NCBI RefSeq assembly: GCF_003148845.1 | Contig: NZ_QGHA01000020.1 | Span: 1-51,425 of the forward strand | DNA from: Mucilaginibacter oryzae | GTDB taxonomy: Bacteria > Bacteroidota > Bacteroidia > Sphingobacteriales > Sphingobacteriaceae | DNA: 51,425 nt | Direction: 5' to 3' | Program-made: the position numbers and the translations under genes | Notes under the pieces: model-generated | Databases searched by the model: none | Told to the model about the DNA's origin: nothing | The model's input: only the letters and a program-made list of their open reading frames with translations | Shown here: positions 15,385-24,544 of the stretch, piece by piece | Layout: every line of letters starts with the position of its first letter | Position numbering within the stretch: the stretch's first letter is position 1

Positions 15385-16884
15385 ATGCAAAAGCGTTTTA
15401 TGTGCATATGGTTCAGGCATTTACTTACCGACTGGCTTGCTATCCGCCATCCGGAGCTAAAGGATACCGCTTTCGTAATAGCCGCTCCTGAACGTGGCCG
15501 CATGATCATTACCGCTGCCAGCCTGCCCGCCGAACAACAAGGCATCCATACCGGGATGACCGTAGCCGATGCCCGCGCTGTTTCCACTAATTTAAAGGTT
15601 TTTGATGCTGAAGAAGGCAAAGCTGCCAAATTGCTGCGTATGCTGGGTTTGCGGTGCATCCGCTACTCACCCATTGTAGCTATTGATTTACCCGCAGGGC
15701 TTATGATTGATATCACCGGCTGCGCCCATCTTTGGGGCGGCGAACGGGCCTATCTTAAAGAGATCATCCTCAAACTAAGGGCGAAAGGTTTTGATGCCCG
15801 TGGCGCCATTGCCGATACCGTTGGCGCTGCCTGGGCTGTAGCCCGTTTTGGCAAAGTTAGCCCTATTATTGCCGGTAATGCCCAGGCTTCTGCCATTTCA
15901 TCAATGCCTCCCGCGGCCTTACGGCTGGAAGCTGAGGTGCAGGAGCTTTTAAGAAAACTGGGCTTAAACACCATAGGCAGTTTTATGCAGATGCCCGCGT
16001 CAGTGCTTCGCCGCCGTTTTGGCAATAGCATCCTCACCAGGCTAAGGCAGGCGCTGGGTTTTGAAGATGAGCGCATTATACCGCTGGTTCCTCCGGTTAT
16101 GCACCAGGAACGTTTGCCCTGTCTTGAACCTATTAAAACAGCTACAGGTATTGAAATAGCTATTCAGCAGCTATTGGCACAACTTTGTAGCCAACTGCAA
16201 AGTGAAGGCAGGGGCATACGCAAGGCTATTTTAAAATGTTACCGGGTTGATGGTAAAATGGTACAGGCAGGCATCAGCACCAACCGCGGTTCATATAGCG
16301 TATCGCACCTGTTTAATTTATTCGGTTTACAGATCAGTAAAATTGAACCGGCTTTGGGTATTGAGTTGTTTATACTGGAAGCGCCCAAAGTTGAGGAGAT
16401 TGACCCGTTACAGGAACAGCTATGGGCTAACAAACCGGGCTTACAGGATAACTCCCTTGCCGAACTGCTGGATAAACTGGCTGGTAAAGTAGGCGCCAAT
16501 GCCATCAGCAGGTACCTGCCCGTTGAGCACTACTGGCCCGAGCGTTCGGTAAGGCGGGCTGCCACCTTACAGGAGCCTCTCCCAACAAACTGGCGTGCCA
16601 ACAGGTTACGCCCGGTGCGTTTACTGGCCCGGCCGGAAACCATCGAGGTGATGGCGCTCATACCCGATTATCCACCCAAAATATTCATCTATCGAAATAA
16701 ACGGCACACCATACAAAAAGCCGACGGCCCCGAACGTATTGAGCGCGAATGGTGGCTTGACCAGGGCGAGCACCGAGATTATTATACTGTTGAAGATACC
16801 GACGGCTGCCGGTACTGGCTGTTCAGGTCGGGCCATTTTGACAGCGATGGCACCCAATGGTATATCCACGGATTTTTTGCATGA
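15385..16884 (+). CDS. imuB: ImuB, inactive Y-family polymerase homologue
   Basis: 499 residues. It has the Y-family polymerase layout (ImpB/MucB/SamB) but not the catalytic acids: the motif that would read MDAFFASVE in active enzymes is here WFRHLLTDWLAI, and the SxDE region reads IDLPAGLMIDITGCAHLWGGE, the typical ImuB form. The helix-hairpin-helix region follows (LRKLGLNTIGSFMQMPASVLRRRFG), then the little-finger domain and a C-terminal tail with RYWLFRSGHF. ImuB is thought to be the adaptor that links DnaE2 to the sliding clamp. It starts 6 bp after imuA and ends 6 bp before dnaE2. Confidence 0.93.
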   Translation: MQKRFMCIWFRHLLTDWLAIRHPELKDTAFVIAAPERGRMIITAASLPAEQQGIHTGMTVADARAVSTNLKVFDAEEGKAAKLLRMLGLRCIRYSPIVAIDLPAGLMIDITGCAHLWGGERAYLKEIILKLRAKGFDARGAIADTVGAAWAVARFGKVSPIIAGNAQASAISSMPPAALRLEAEVQELLRKLGLNTIGSFMQMPASVLRRRFGNSILTRLRQALGFEDERIIPLVPPVMHQERLPCLEPIKTATGIEIAIQQLLAQLCSQLQSEGRGIRKAILKCYRVDGKMVQAGISTNRGSYSVSHLFNLFGLQISKIEPALGIELFILEAPKVEEIDPLQEQLWANKPGLQDNSLAELLDKLAGKVGANAISRYLPVEHYWPERSVRRAATLQEPLPTNWRANRLRPVRLLARPETIEVMALIPDYPPKIFIYRNKRHTIQKADGPERIEREWWLDQGEHRDYYTVEDTDGCRYWLFRSGHFDSDGTQWYIHGFFA

Positions 16885-16890
16885 TGAATT

Positions 16891-19800
16891 ATGGAATACG
16901 CGGAATTACAGGTAACATCCAATTTTAGTTTTTTACGGGGCGGTTCACACCCCGAAGAACTGGTAGAACACGCCATCCGGCTTGGTTATAAGGCTATAGC
17001 TATAACAGACCGCAACACGCTGGCCGGTATTGTAAGGGCCCACCTGGTAGCCAAAAAAGCGAGAGATGAGAACGATAAGCCGAAAATCAGGTTTATACCA
17101 GCCTGCCGCCTCGATCTGCTGGATGGCCCAAGCCTGCTGGCTTATCCTACTGACAGGGATGCTTACGGCAGGTTATCGGCCCTGCTTACCAAAGGAAACC
17201 TGCGTGCCGAAAAAGGTGAATGCCATTTATATAAAGCGGATGTTTATGAACACCAGGAAGGTGTTATTTTCATCATAGTGCCGCCCGCTACCTTAAACAA
17301 CAACTTTGATTTTGATGATGAGTTTAAAACCAGCGTTGCCGAATACCGCAGGCATTTAGGCCCCCATATTTATATGGCAGCTACCCGTTACTATAATGGG
17401 GATGATGCCAAACGGCTAAAGCGCCTCGCTCGCTTAGGTGTACCTTTAGCGGCAACCAACGATGTACATTACCACGAAGCCGCCCGCCGCGAGTTACAGG
17501 ATATATTAACCTGTGTACGCGAAAAATGCACTATCCATACGGCAGGCTTCAAACTACACCATAATGCCGAGCGCTTTTTAAAACCTGTGGAAGAACTGCA
17601 CCGCCTGCTGCGCGATTTTCCCGGGGCCATAGCTAACTCGCTGCACATCGCCGAATCCTGCAATTTCTCGCTCGATACCTTGAAATACATCGAACCCGAA
17701 GAAAAAAGCTACGATGGTCTGACGCCGTTACAACGCCTTACCAACTTTACCTGGCAGGGCGCCCATGAACGGTACCCGGCAGGCATTCCGGATAAAGTGG
17801 CCACCCAACTTGATTTTGAGCTTGCTTTTATTGAACGGCGCAAGCTTGCCCCCTACTTTTTGCGGGTATATCGTTATACCCGAAAAGCACACGAACTGGG
17901 TATTTTATACCAGGGCCGCGGCTCGGCAGCTAACTCAACGGTGTGTTATTGCCTGTCTATTACGGCTGTCGACCCGATGGAATCCCGGCTGCTCTTCTCC
18001 CGCTTCATGTCTGACGCGCGGGACGAATGGCCGGATATTGACGTGGATTTTGAGCATGAACGCCGTGAAGAGATCATCCAGTATATTTATGATGATTATG
18101 GCCGTGACAGGGCCGCCATTGTAGCCACCGTAACACAGGAGCGGCATAAGGGCGCTATCCGCGATGTGGGCAAAGCAATGGGGTTATCAGAAGATACCAT
18201 TAAACGCATCGGCGGCACCATCTGGAGTTTCAGTGAAGAAGGTTTTGATGAAAACCGGCTGCGCGAACAGGGCCTCAACCCGAAAGAGCCCTTAATATTT
18301 AAAGTGCTTGAACTAACTTCCCTGCTTATCGGCTTCCCCCGCCAGTTGGGGCAGCATACAGGCGGTTTTGTAATAACCGATGGTAAACTATCAGATCTTT
18401 GCCCGGTAATGAATGCCCGCATGGAAAACCGTACCTGCCTGGAGTGGAATAAAGACGACCTGGAAGCATTAGGAGTCCTGAAAGTGGATGTATTAGGCCT
18501 GGGTATGCTCACCATGATCCATAAGGCTTTTGATATGGCAGCCAGACATTATGATAAACACTTTACTTTAGCAAACATTCCGCAAGGTGATAAACAGGTT
18601 TACGAAATGATAAGCCGTGCCGATACTATCGGAGTTTTTCAAATTGAAAGCCGGGCGCAAATGTCAATGCTTCCGCGATTAAGGCCTAAAGAATTTTACG
18701 ACCTGGTGATTGAAGTGGCCATTGTACGCCCCGGCCCGATACAGGGAGACATGGTGCATCCTTATTTAAGGCGCAGGGACGGCCTGGAAGATGAAACCTA
18801 TCCGAACGAAGAGTTAAGAGAAATATTAGGGCGAACAAAGGGTGTGCCCCTGTTTCAGGAACAGGCTATGGAAATAGCTATTGTAGCGGCCGGTTTCACA
18901 CCATCAGAAGCTGATGAACTGCGGCGAAGCATGGCTACCTTTAAAGCCAAAGGAATGGTAAGCAGTTTCAGAAAAAAACTTGTCGACGGCATGTTGGCTA
19001 AAGGCTACGAGGAAGATTTTGCGCACCGTATTTTTAAACAACTGGAAGGTTTCGGCAGCTATGGTTTCCCTGAAAGCCACGCAGCTTCATTCGCTTTGCT
19101 GGTTTATGTATCTTCCTGGCTCAAGTATTATTACCCTGATATATTTTGCGCAGCGCTATTGAACAGCCAGCCGATGGGCTTTTATCAACCTGCACAGATT
19201 GTTCGGGATGCGCGCGACCATGATGTTACCGTTTTGCCGGTTGATGTAAATTATTCATACTGGGATAATGTGCTGGAAGAGAAAACAGGTAAATATTACG
19301 CCGTGCGGCTGGGCTTCAGGGAGGTTAAAGGCTTAAAGGAAAATGAGATGCAGTTACTGGTTAATAACCGCGCTAAACCATACCGGTATATTGATGAGTT
19401 AAGAGCGATTGGTATTTCCGAAACCGCATTGGAAAATCTGGCAGATGCGGATGCCTTCCGGTCTTTAGGTGCCGATCGCCGCAAGGCGCTCTGGGAAGTA
19501 TCCGCTTTGGCAGATCGCCCGATAGAATTGTTTAGCGGTCAGCCATCCGAAACGGTTAAGGAAATACAGGTAACCTTACCTGCCATGACCGAGGGCGAAC
19601 ATGTAGTTCAGGATTATGCCTCTACCGGCCTTTCCTTAAAAAATCATCCCGTGGCATTGGTACGCGAAAAGCTTAACCTGTTACATAACACGCAAATAGG
19701 TAACCTTAAAAACATGAAGGATGGCGATTTTGTAAAAGTTACCGGCTTAATCACCGTAAGGCAGCGCCCCGGCACGGCAAAAGGCATGTTATTCATGACC

Positions 19801-20124
19801 ATTGAAGATGAAACCGGTGCGGCAAACCTCGTGATCTGGGATAAGATGTTTGACCGTTACCGTAAAGAGATCATTCAATCGCGCCTGTTTATGGCCGAGG
19901 GTAAATTGCAGATTGAGCGGGAGGTGATCCATGTGGTAGTTCGCAGGTGTTTTAACGTTACCCCATTGCTTCGCGATCTGACGGAGGTGACTTCTGAGCA
20001 GTTATCACTTTTGCCCGAAGCTTATCCTAACCAAACAATAGCCCCCTCATCATATCCTGCAAAAAAATCAACAGAAAACATCCCCGCTGCCGGGGTATTT
20101 CATAAGGGAAGGAATTTCAAGTAG
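16891..20124 (+). CDS. dnaE2: Error-prone DNA polymerase DnaE2
   Basis: 1077 residues, normal DnaE2 length and shorter than replicative DnaE1. Domains in order: PHP domain (ELQVTSNFSFLRGGSHPEEL, AIAITDRNTLAGIVRAH), C-family polymerase palm with GRGSAANSTVCYCLSIT, the catalytic acids in PDIDVDFEHERREEII and LKVDVLGLGMLTMIHK, fingers with RPGPIQGDMVHPYLRRR and FQEQAMEIAIVAAGFT, tandem HhH near 815-860, and a C-terminal OB fold (VTGLITVRQRPGTAKGMLFM). It extends primers past lesions with low fidelity and should be DNA-damage inducible together with imuA and imuB. Confidence 0.97.
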   Translation: MEYAELQVTSNFSFLRGGSHPEELVEHAIRLGYKAIAITDRNTLAGIVRAHLVAKKARDENDKPKIRFIPACRLDLLDGPSLLAYPTDRDAYGRLSALLTKGNLRAEKGECHLYKADVYEHQEGVIFIIVPPATLNNNFDFDDEFKTSVAEYRRHLGPHIYMAATRYYNGDDAKRLKRLARLGVPLAATNDVHYHEAARRELQDILTCVREKCTIHTAGFKLHHNAERFLKPVEELHRLLRDFPGAIANSLHIAESCNFSLDTLKYIEPEEKSYDGLTPLQRLTNFTWQGAHERYPAGIPDKVATQLDFELAFIERRKLAPYFLRVYRYTRKAHELGILYQGRGSAANSTVCYCLSITAVDPMESRLLFSRFMSDARDEWPDIDVDFEHERREEIIQYIYDDYGRDRAAIVATVTQERHKGAIRDVGKAMGLSEDTIKRIGGTIWSFSEEGFDENRLREQGLNPKEPLIFKVLELTSLLIGFPRQLGQHTGGFVITDGKLSDLCPVMNARMENRTCLEWNKDDLEALGVLKVDVLGLGMLTMIHKAFDMAARHYDKHFTLANIPQGDKQVYEMISRADTIGVFQIESRAQMSMLPRLRPKEFYDLVIEVAIVRPGPIQGDMVHPYLRRRDGLEDETYPNEELREILGRTKGVPLFQEQAMEIAIVAAGFTPSEADELRRSMATFKAKGMVSSFRKKLVDGMLAKGYEEDFAHRIFKQLEGFGSYGFPESHAASFALLVYVSSWLKYYYPDIFCAALLNSQPMGFYQPAQIVRDARDHDVTVLPVDVNYSYWDNVLEEKTGKYYAVRLGFREVKGLKENEMQLLVNNRAKPYRYIDELRAIGISETALENLADADAFRSLGADRRKALWEVSALADRPIELFSGQPSETVKEIQVTLPAMTEGEHVVQDYASTGLSLKNHPVALVREKLNLLHNTQIGNLKNMKDGDFVKVTGLITVRQRPGTAKGMLFMTIEDETGAANLVIWDKMFDRYRKEIIQSRLFMAEGKLQIEREVIHVVVRRCFNVTPLLRDLTEVTSEQLSLLPEAYPNQTIAPSSYPAKKSTENIPAAGVFHKGRNFK

Positions 20125-20231
20125 AATTGCAGAGACACATCACGTGTATTTTCCGCATTCGTAGTACGATGCCTTGCGATGATCTGCAATTCGGCCTTTC
20201 CTACGGGATACGCATGTGATACGTCTTTACA
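20115..20231. repeat. Degenerate hairpin repeat downstream of dnaE2
   Basis: GAATTGCAGA around 20124-20133 is matched by TCTGCAATTC about 50 bp later (20179-20188), enclosing ACACATCACGTGT-like sequence; a further arm, GGGATACGCATGTGATACGTC, follows at 20204-20224. The pattern recalls the GAGACGCAT-type palindromes common between Bacteroidota genes. The remaining part of the gene-free stretch to rpiA is AT-rich with no recognised signal. Confidence 0.45.
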
Positions 20232-20427
20232 AAAAAATGAAAAAGATAAAATGTTTCCGGTTTTCATTCGTCTGCATTCATAAGAGAACATAAAAAACAA
20301 TCATCCACCACTTAAAATATTTAAAAAACATGAATCCACAAACACCATCATCCAGCCAATATTGGGAAGGCATCGACGACTGAAAATAAAGATTTAATAT
20401 TAGCCAACCACGCTGTATCTTAGCTGC

Positions 20428-21117
20428 ATGACGGATCATAAACTGGAAGCAGCCAAAGCGGCATCAACACTTGTTTGCGCAGGCCAAACCATTGGTTTGG
20501 GCGCTGGTACCACCATAGCGCATTTGGTTAATATTATTGCTCAGGATAAGGAACTGGCCGGTTCATTAATATTTACTTCATCGTCATTTAAAACAACACA
20601 GTTGCTTAGCAGGTACGGCCTGCGCGTTCAGTCGCCCGCCCTGCTTAGTCACATTGATATTTATTTTGACGGATGCGATCAGTTTGACAGCGAGCTAAAC
20701 GCCCTGAAAAGCGGAGGAGGCATCCACACTTCCGAAAAGGTCCTGGCATCCATGGCCAGCGAGTTCATATTGTTAGGTGACGACACCAAATTTGAACCCC
20801 GGCTTACTGCCGCCTATCCACTGGTTCTCGAGATCCTGCCCCAGGCGTTACAGATAGTATGCGATAAACTAAAAGCCCTTTTTCCAACGGCATTACTAAA
20901 CCAGCGCATGAGTACTCAAAAAGACGGAGCTCTGATATCAGATAATGGCAATATGCTGGTTGATGTGCAGTTTACAGAACTACCCGCACCCGAAAACCTG
21001 AACACGCTGGTAAAAATGATACCGGGAGTTGTGGAGCATTCCCTGTTTTACCGGTTGGCAACCCAGGCCATTATTTCGGGCGAACCAGGTATCCGCATTA
21101 TGATGCCGCAACGGTAA
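20428..21117 (+). CDS. rpiA: Ribose-5-phosphate isomerase A (divergent)
   Basis: 229 residues, the usual RpiA length. It interconverts ribose-5-phosphate and ribulose-5-phosphate in the pentose phosphate pathway. The phosphate loop is GLGAGTTIAHLV. The active-site block reads FDGCDQFD...ALKSGGGIHTSEKV; aligned by spacing to E. coli RpiA, both aspartates of DGxD, the lysine before the glycine run and the glutamate before Lys are kept, while KGGGA has become KSGGG. The C-terminus has SDNGNMLVDV and IPGVVEHSLFY. So it is divergent but looks competent. It converges on dgt with a single base between the stop codons. Confidence 0.88.
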   Translation: MTDHKLEAAKAASTLVCAGQTIGLGAGTTIAHLVNIIAQDKELAGSLIFTSSSFKTTQLLSRYGLRVQSPALLSHIDIYFDGCDQFDSELNALKSGGGIHTSEKVLASMASEFILLGDDTKFEPRLTAAYPLVLEILPQALQIVCDKLKALFPTALLNQRMSTQKDGALISDNGNMLVDVQFTELPAPENLNTLVKMIPGVVEHSLFYRLATQAIISGEPGIRIMMPQR

Positions 21118-21118
21118 A

Positions 21119-22462
21119 TCAGCTCATTGAAGGGAACGAGATGCCCTTAATTTTTCTGAACAGTTCAACCGCGTACAAATCAGTCATTCCTGAAACAAAG
21201 TCAAGAATACCCTGTATTTTTGAATAATCGTCGGTTGCTGTAGTAAGAAATTGTTTGGGGATCAGTTCAACTAATTTTTGGTGATATTTAGAGTTATTTT
21301 TTAAATAAGCGGGAACAAATTCTTCCAGTAAGCCGCCCATAACTTTGTAACCGGCAACCTCTTTTTGTACAACTGAACTATAGTTATACACCTTTTTAAC
21401 AGATACTTTTTCTATGGCCTTCATCGCGATTACAAAATCATCTTCAATTTGATCAATTAACGCGAAATTAAAATCGCCGTTCAATATCTGCTCCTGTTTA
21501 TCATAAAACAGGTTTGAGCACTGCGTTACTAAAGTATTAATGGAAATAGCCCTTAAATAACCCACCTTGGCATCGGTATCCTCAATTTCGGCCAATCGCT
21601 CATCCATTCTTGGTATCTTACATAGGGGCATCAGTAAATCTTCCACTTCCCGGTATGAGAGTATTTTCAGGCGATGGGCATCTTCCAGGTCGACGATGTT
21701 ATAGCAAATGTCGTCAGCGGCCTCTACCAGGTAAACCAACGGGTGCCTTTTGTAAACAGGTTCATCTCCTTCAACCCTGATCAGCCCAAGGTCATGAGCT
21801 ATCTTTTCAAAATCCTGCTGCTCGGAAGCGAAGAAGCCATATTTTTTGGTGTAGATATTCTTTTTATTGTGCCCGGCTACAGATGAGCATGGGTATTTGG
21901 CTATCGATGCCAGGGTTGAATAAGTTAAGGCCAGGCTACCCTTGCCTTTACCGGCAAACTGGTGCGTTAAAATTCTGAAAGCGTTGGCATTCCCTTCAAA
22001 ATGTGTAAGATCCTGCCATTGCTGCCGGGTAACCATTTTTTCGTATAATTTACCATCGCCTTCGGCAAAGTAATGTGAAATGGCCGATTCGCCGGAATGG
22101 CCGAATGCCGGGTTACCCAGATCATGAGCCAGGCAGGCCGCGGCTATCATATTTCCAATCTCGCTGATTAAGGGATATTTCCTCTCCACTTCAGCGTCTT
22201 CCTTCAGCATCCTGTTAAAATGCATCCGGCCTAACGACCGCCCTACGCTGGCCACCTCCAAACTGTGCGTAAGCCGGTTGTGTACAAATACGCTGCCGGG
22301 CAAAGGAAACACCTGAGTTTTGTTCTGTAACCTCCTGAAAGGCGACGAAAAAATTATCCGGTCGTAATCCCGCTGAAACTCCGACCGCGCATCGATATGA
22401 TCCGCAATGTATTTATGTTCGTAACCCCAGCGTTTGGCCGATAATAGTTTATCCCAGTTCAT
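21119..22462 (-). CDS. dgt: Deoxyguanosinetriphosphate triphosphohydrolase (dGTPase)
   Basis: 447 residues from ATG 22462; a longer frame begins at 22510 but the family similarity starts at MNWDKLLSAKRWG. HD-superfamily metal ligands are present: NRLTHSLEVASVGRSLG (His), CLAHDLGNPAFGHSGE (His-Asp), and YLVEAADDICYNIVDLED (Asp). The enzyme removes triphosphate from dGTP (or dNTPs) and shapes the dNTP pool. It starts with RRLQNKTQVFPLPGSVFVHN upstream of the first His, as in Dgt type 1. It is convergent with rpiA and near the mutasome genes, which may be chance, although dNTP pool control and mutagenesis are linked. Confidence 0.95.
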   Translation of the reverse strand: MNWDKLLSAKRWGYEHKYIADHIDARSEFQRDYDRIIFSSPFRRLQNKTQVFPLPGSVFVHNRLTHSLEVASVGRSLGRMHFNRMLKEDAEVERKYPLISEIGNMIAAACLAHDLGNPAFGHSGESAISHYFAEGDGKLYEKMVTRQQWQDLTHFEGNANAFRILTHQFAGKGKGSLALTYSTLASIAKYPCSSVAGHNKKNIYTKKYGFFASEQQDFEKIAHDLGLIRVEGDEPVYKRHPLVYLVEAADDICYNIVDLEDAHRLKILSYREVEDLLMPLCKIPRMDERLAEIEDTDAKVGYLRAISINTLVTQCSNLFYDKQEQILNGDFNFALIDQIEDDFVIAMKAIEKVSVKKVYNYSSVVQKEVAGYKVMGGLLEEFVPAYLKNNSKYHQKLVELIPKQFLTTATDDYSKIQGILDFVSGMTDLYAVELFRKIKGISFPSMS

Positions 22463-22805
22463 TGATAGCGTATAAGTACAGGTGGCAAAACTACTTATTT
22501 TGGCCGACAATTAACCGGTAACGGTAAGGTAGGTCATTGCACGCGGCGCACCCCCAAATTATTCAAGAAGCTATAAAGTGACATATTTAACAGCGGGAAC
22601 AGCTCGCCGGGCCACAATACCCAGGGATACTTAGCGCTACCGTGAATGAAACACAACACGTGTAGACCCCGCCAAATCAAAAAAACGACAATTAAAAGCT
22701 AAAATCCTAAGAAACAGGACATAAAAATGAAAATAAACCGTTTTTATATCGTAAAAAATACAAAATAAGTTGAGCAACTTCAATTTTTTTGGTAAATTCG
22801 CAATC
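22463..22805. other. Intergenic stretch with a candidate promoter
   Basis: It separates the divergent dgt and small secreted-protein genes. TAAATTCG at 22793-22800, 6 bp before the ATG at 22806, resembles the -7 box with one mismatch, with TTG at 22770-22772 as a possible -33 element. ACACAACACGTGT near 22650 resembles ACACATCACGTGT after dnaE2, suggesting another copy of that repeat. Nothing else is seen. Confidence 0.3.
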
Positions 22806-23204
22806 ATGGCAATCACGAAAAAAATATTCTTCGTATTATTTTTTTTCCAGCTGGCGATAGCCGCGGGTTCTGCCAATGCCGAAACGTTTTTTACACATTA
22901 TAAAAAATCAGGTGTAACAACCGACGCGGCATCCATAAACCGTAAAGGCATCATTAGCCAGGTTCAGCAAGACGAAGTTCAGGACGATTCGCCCGAATCT
23001 GACGGAAACGAGGCTAATCACTCACGTAACATTATCCGTTTTCTGCCCAGCCGCGTAAACTATTCTACCGCGCTTTTGCCGGGGCAGCAACTGTTACTGG
23101 TTGATATTACTACCATAATAGAGAAACAACAAAAACAAAATAAATCCACCAAAGGGTTTCTCCCCGCTTATTATAACTTCCTGTTCAGGCTCAGTCCGTT
23201 CTGA
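22806..23204 (+). CDS. Small secreted protein of unknown function
   Basis: 132 residues from ATG 22806. A clear Sec signal peptide is present (ITKKIFFVLFFFQLAIAAGS, likely cleavage after ANA). The mature part is ~105 residues: an acidic patch (QQDEVQDDSPESDGNE), a middle segment IIRFLPSRVNYSTALLPGQQ, and a basic KQQKQNKSTKG stretch before an aromatic C-terminus. I recognise no domain. It precedes the RND efflux operon by 115 bp on the same strand and could be co-expressed, but nothing ties it to efflux. An alternative TTG start at 22770 would spoil the signal peptide. Confidence 0.65.
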   Translation: MAITKKIFFVLFFFQLAIAAGSANAETFFTHYKKSGVTTDAASINRKGIISQVQQDEVQDDSPESDGNEANHSRNIIRFLPSRVNYSTALLPGQQLLLVDITTIIEKQQKQNKSTKGFLPAYYNFLFRLSPF

Positions 23205-23319
23205 TATTTTCTTTGATATTCCTGTGCGCTGTTAAAGTGCATTTTTAATCTTCAGCAATAACAACATGGCCATGCAGCGCTTACGCGTTTGCTTTGCCAT
23301 AACCATTCATCAAAGAAAA

Positions 23320-24468
23320 ATGAAAAATATCACCAGATTATTCCCATTAATGGCCTTGGCCATCGCTATATATGTCACGGGTTGTTCATCAAAAGCCCAA
23401 TCAACCGAAGAAGAAACCGCCGCTACCGATACGCTGCAACTCCCGGTATTTACCCTTGACAGGCAGGATACCGTTATTCAAAAATCATATGTTGCCGATA
23501 TACAGGCGTTAAGAAATATCGAGATCCGGTCGCGGGTGCGTGGCTTTCTCGAAAAAATTTATGTAGACGAGGGCAAGCAGGTAAAAAAAGGCCAGCTATT
23601 ATTTAAGCTTAACGACCAGGAATTTAAAGTTAACCTTTCAAAGGCTAAAGCTGCCCTAAGCAATGCCATGGCCGATGCCAAGGCGACAGAACTTGAGGTA
23701 GCAAGGGTTAAGTTACTGGTAGACAAGAAAGTAATATCAAAGTCTGAATTAGAGGTTGCTGAATCAAAAATGAGTGCCGACCGGGCAACCATTGAAGAAG
23801 CACGATCAATGGTGCAAAGCGCGGAAGATCAACTGGCTTACACTTATATCCATGCACCTTTTGATGGCATCATCGACCGCATCCCCCTAAAATCGGGTAG
23901 CTTAATTGATGAAGGTACCTTGCTTACCAGCCTCTCAGACATCAGCTCGATGTACGCTTACTTCAGTTTCCCCGAAAACGAATACCTGCAATATATCCGC
24001 AAAAAGGAATCGGCCCCGGGGCAAACAAGTGATAAGGTTAAACTGGTGCTGGCTGATGGCCTGGATTTCCCTTATGAGGGCGAAATTGAAACTGTAGAAG
24101 CAGAGATTGAACAAAAAACAGGTTCCATTAACTTCAGGGCCCGTTTCCCCAATCCTAATAAGCTGTTGCGCCACGGTGCTACAGGTAAGCTTTTCATATC
24201 TACCCGGGCCGATAGCGTGATCATGGTGCCCCAGCAATCTGTTTTTGATATCCAGGATAAAAGCTACGTTTACCTGATAGATAAGAATAACAAACTGCAC
24301 ATGCAGGCTTTTACACCGCAAACCCGCCTTTCAAAATTTTATATTGTGAAAGATGGATTGAAAGCAGGCGACAGGATCCTATACGAAGGTGCCCAGAACG
24401 TGCGTGATGGTATGACCATTAAACCCCAAAAAATGGCAAAAGATTCATTGCTGGCCATGACCAGGTAA
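23320..24468 (+). CDS. RND efflux periplasmic adaptor (membrane fusion protein, lipoprotein)
   Basis: 382 residues from ATG 23320. The signal peptide ends in a lipobox (AIYVTGCSS), so the protein is lipid-anchored. Domains: barrel-sandwich half (EIRSRVRGFLEKIYVDEGKQ, VKKGQLLFKLND), a coiled-coil hairpin rich in Lys/Glu/Ala (about 90-150), the second lipoyl half (YTYIHAPFDGIIDRIPLKSG), beta-barrel and membrane-proximal domain (DGLKAGDRILYEGAQNVRDG). This is the AcrA/MexA role: it links the inner-membrane pump to the outer-membrane channel. A longer frame from 23266 adds residues ahead of a good signal peptide and was rejected. It is the first gene of a three-gene operon. Confidence 0.94.
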   Translation: MKNITRLFPLMALAIAIYVTGCSSKAQSTEEETAATDTLQLPVFTLDRQDTVIQKSYVADIQALRNIEIRSRVRGFLEKIYVDEGKQVKKGQLLFKLNDQEFKVNLSKAKAALSNAMADAKATELEVARVKLLVDKKVISKSELEVAESKMSADRATIEEARSMVQSAEDQLAYTYIHAPFDGIIDRIPLKSGSLIDEGTLLTSLSDISSMYAYFSFPENEYLQYIRKKESAPGQTSDKVKLVLADGLDFPYEGEIETVEAEIEQKTGSINFRARFPNPNKLLRHGATGKLFISTRADSVIMVPQQSVFDIQDKSYVYLIDKNNKLHMQAFTPQTRLSKFYIVKDGLKAGDRILYEGAQNVRDGMTIKPQKMAKDSLLAMTR

Positions 24469-24544
24469 TGTCTTGATTTTCCTTGCCTTTATTCGGGGTG
24501 TAAATACGCGCCCCCGGTTTATTGTATACTTACCCTAACATGCT

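Noticed and set aside
20650..20750. Loss of the catalytic lysine in RpiA
   Set aside because: Counting from the DGxD motif puts the lysine (KS) and the glutamate of SEK at the expected positions; only the glycine run is altered.
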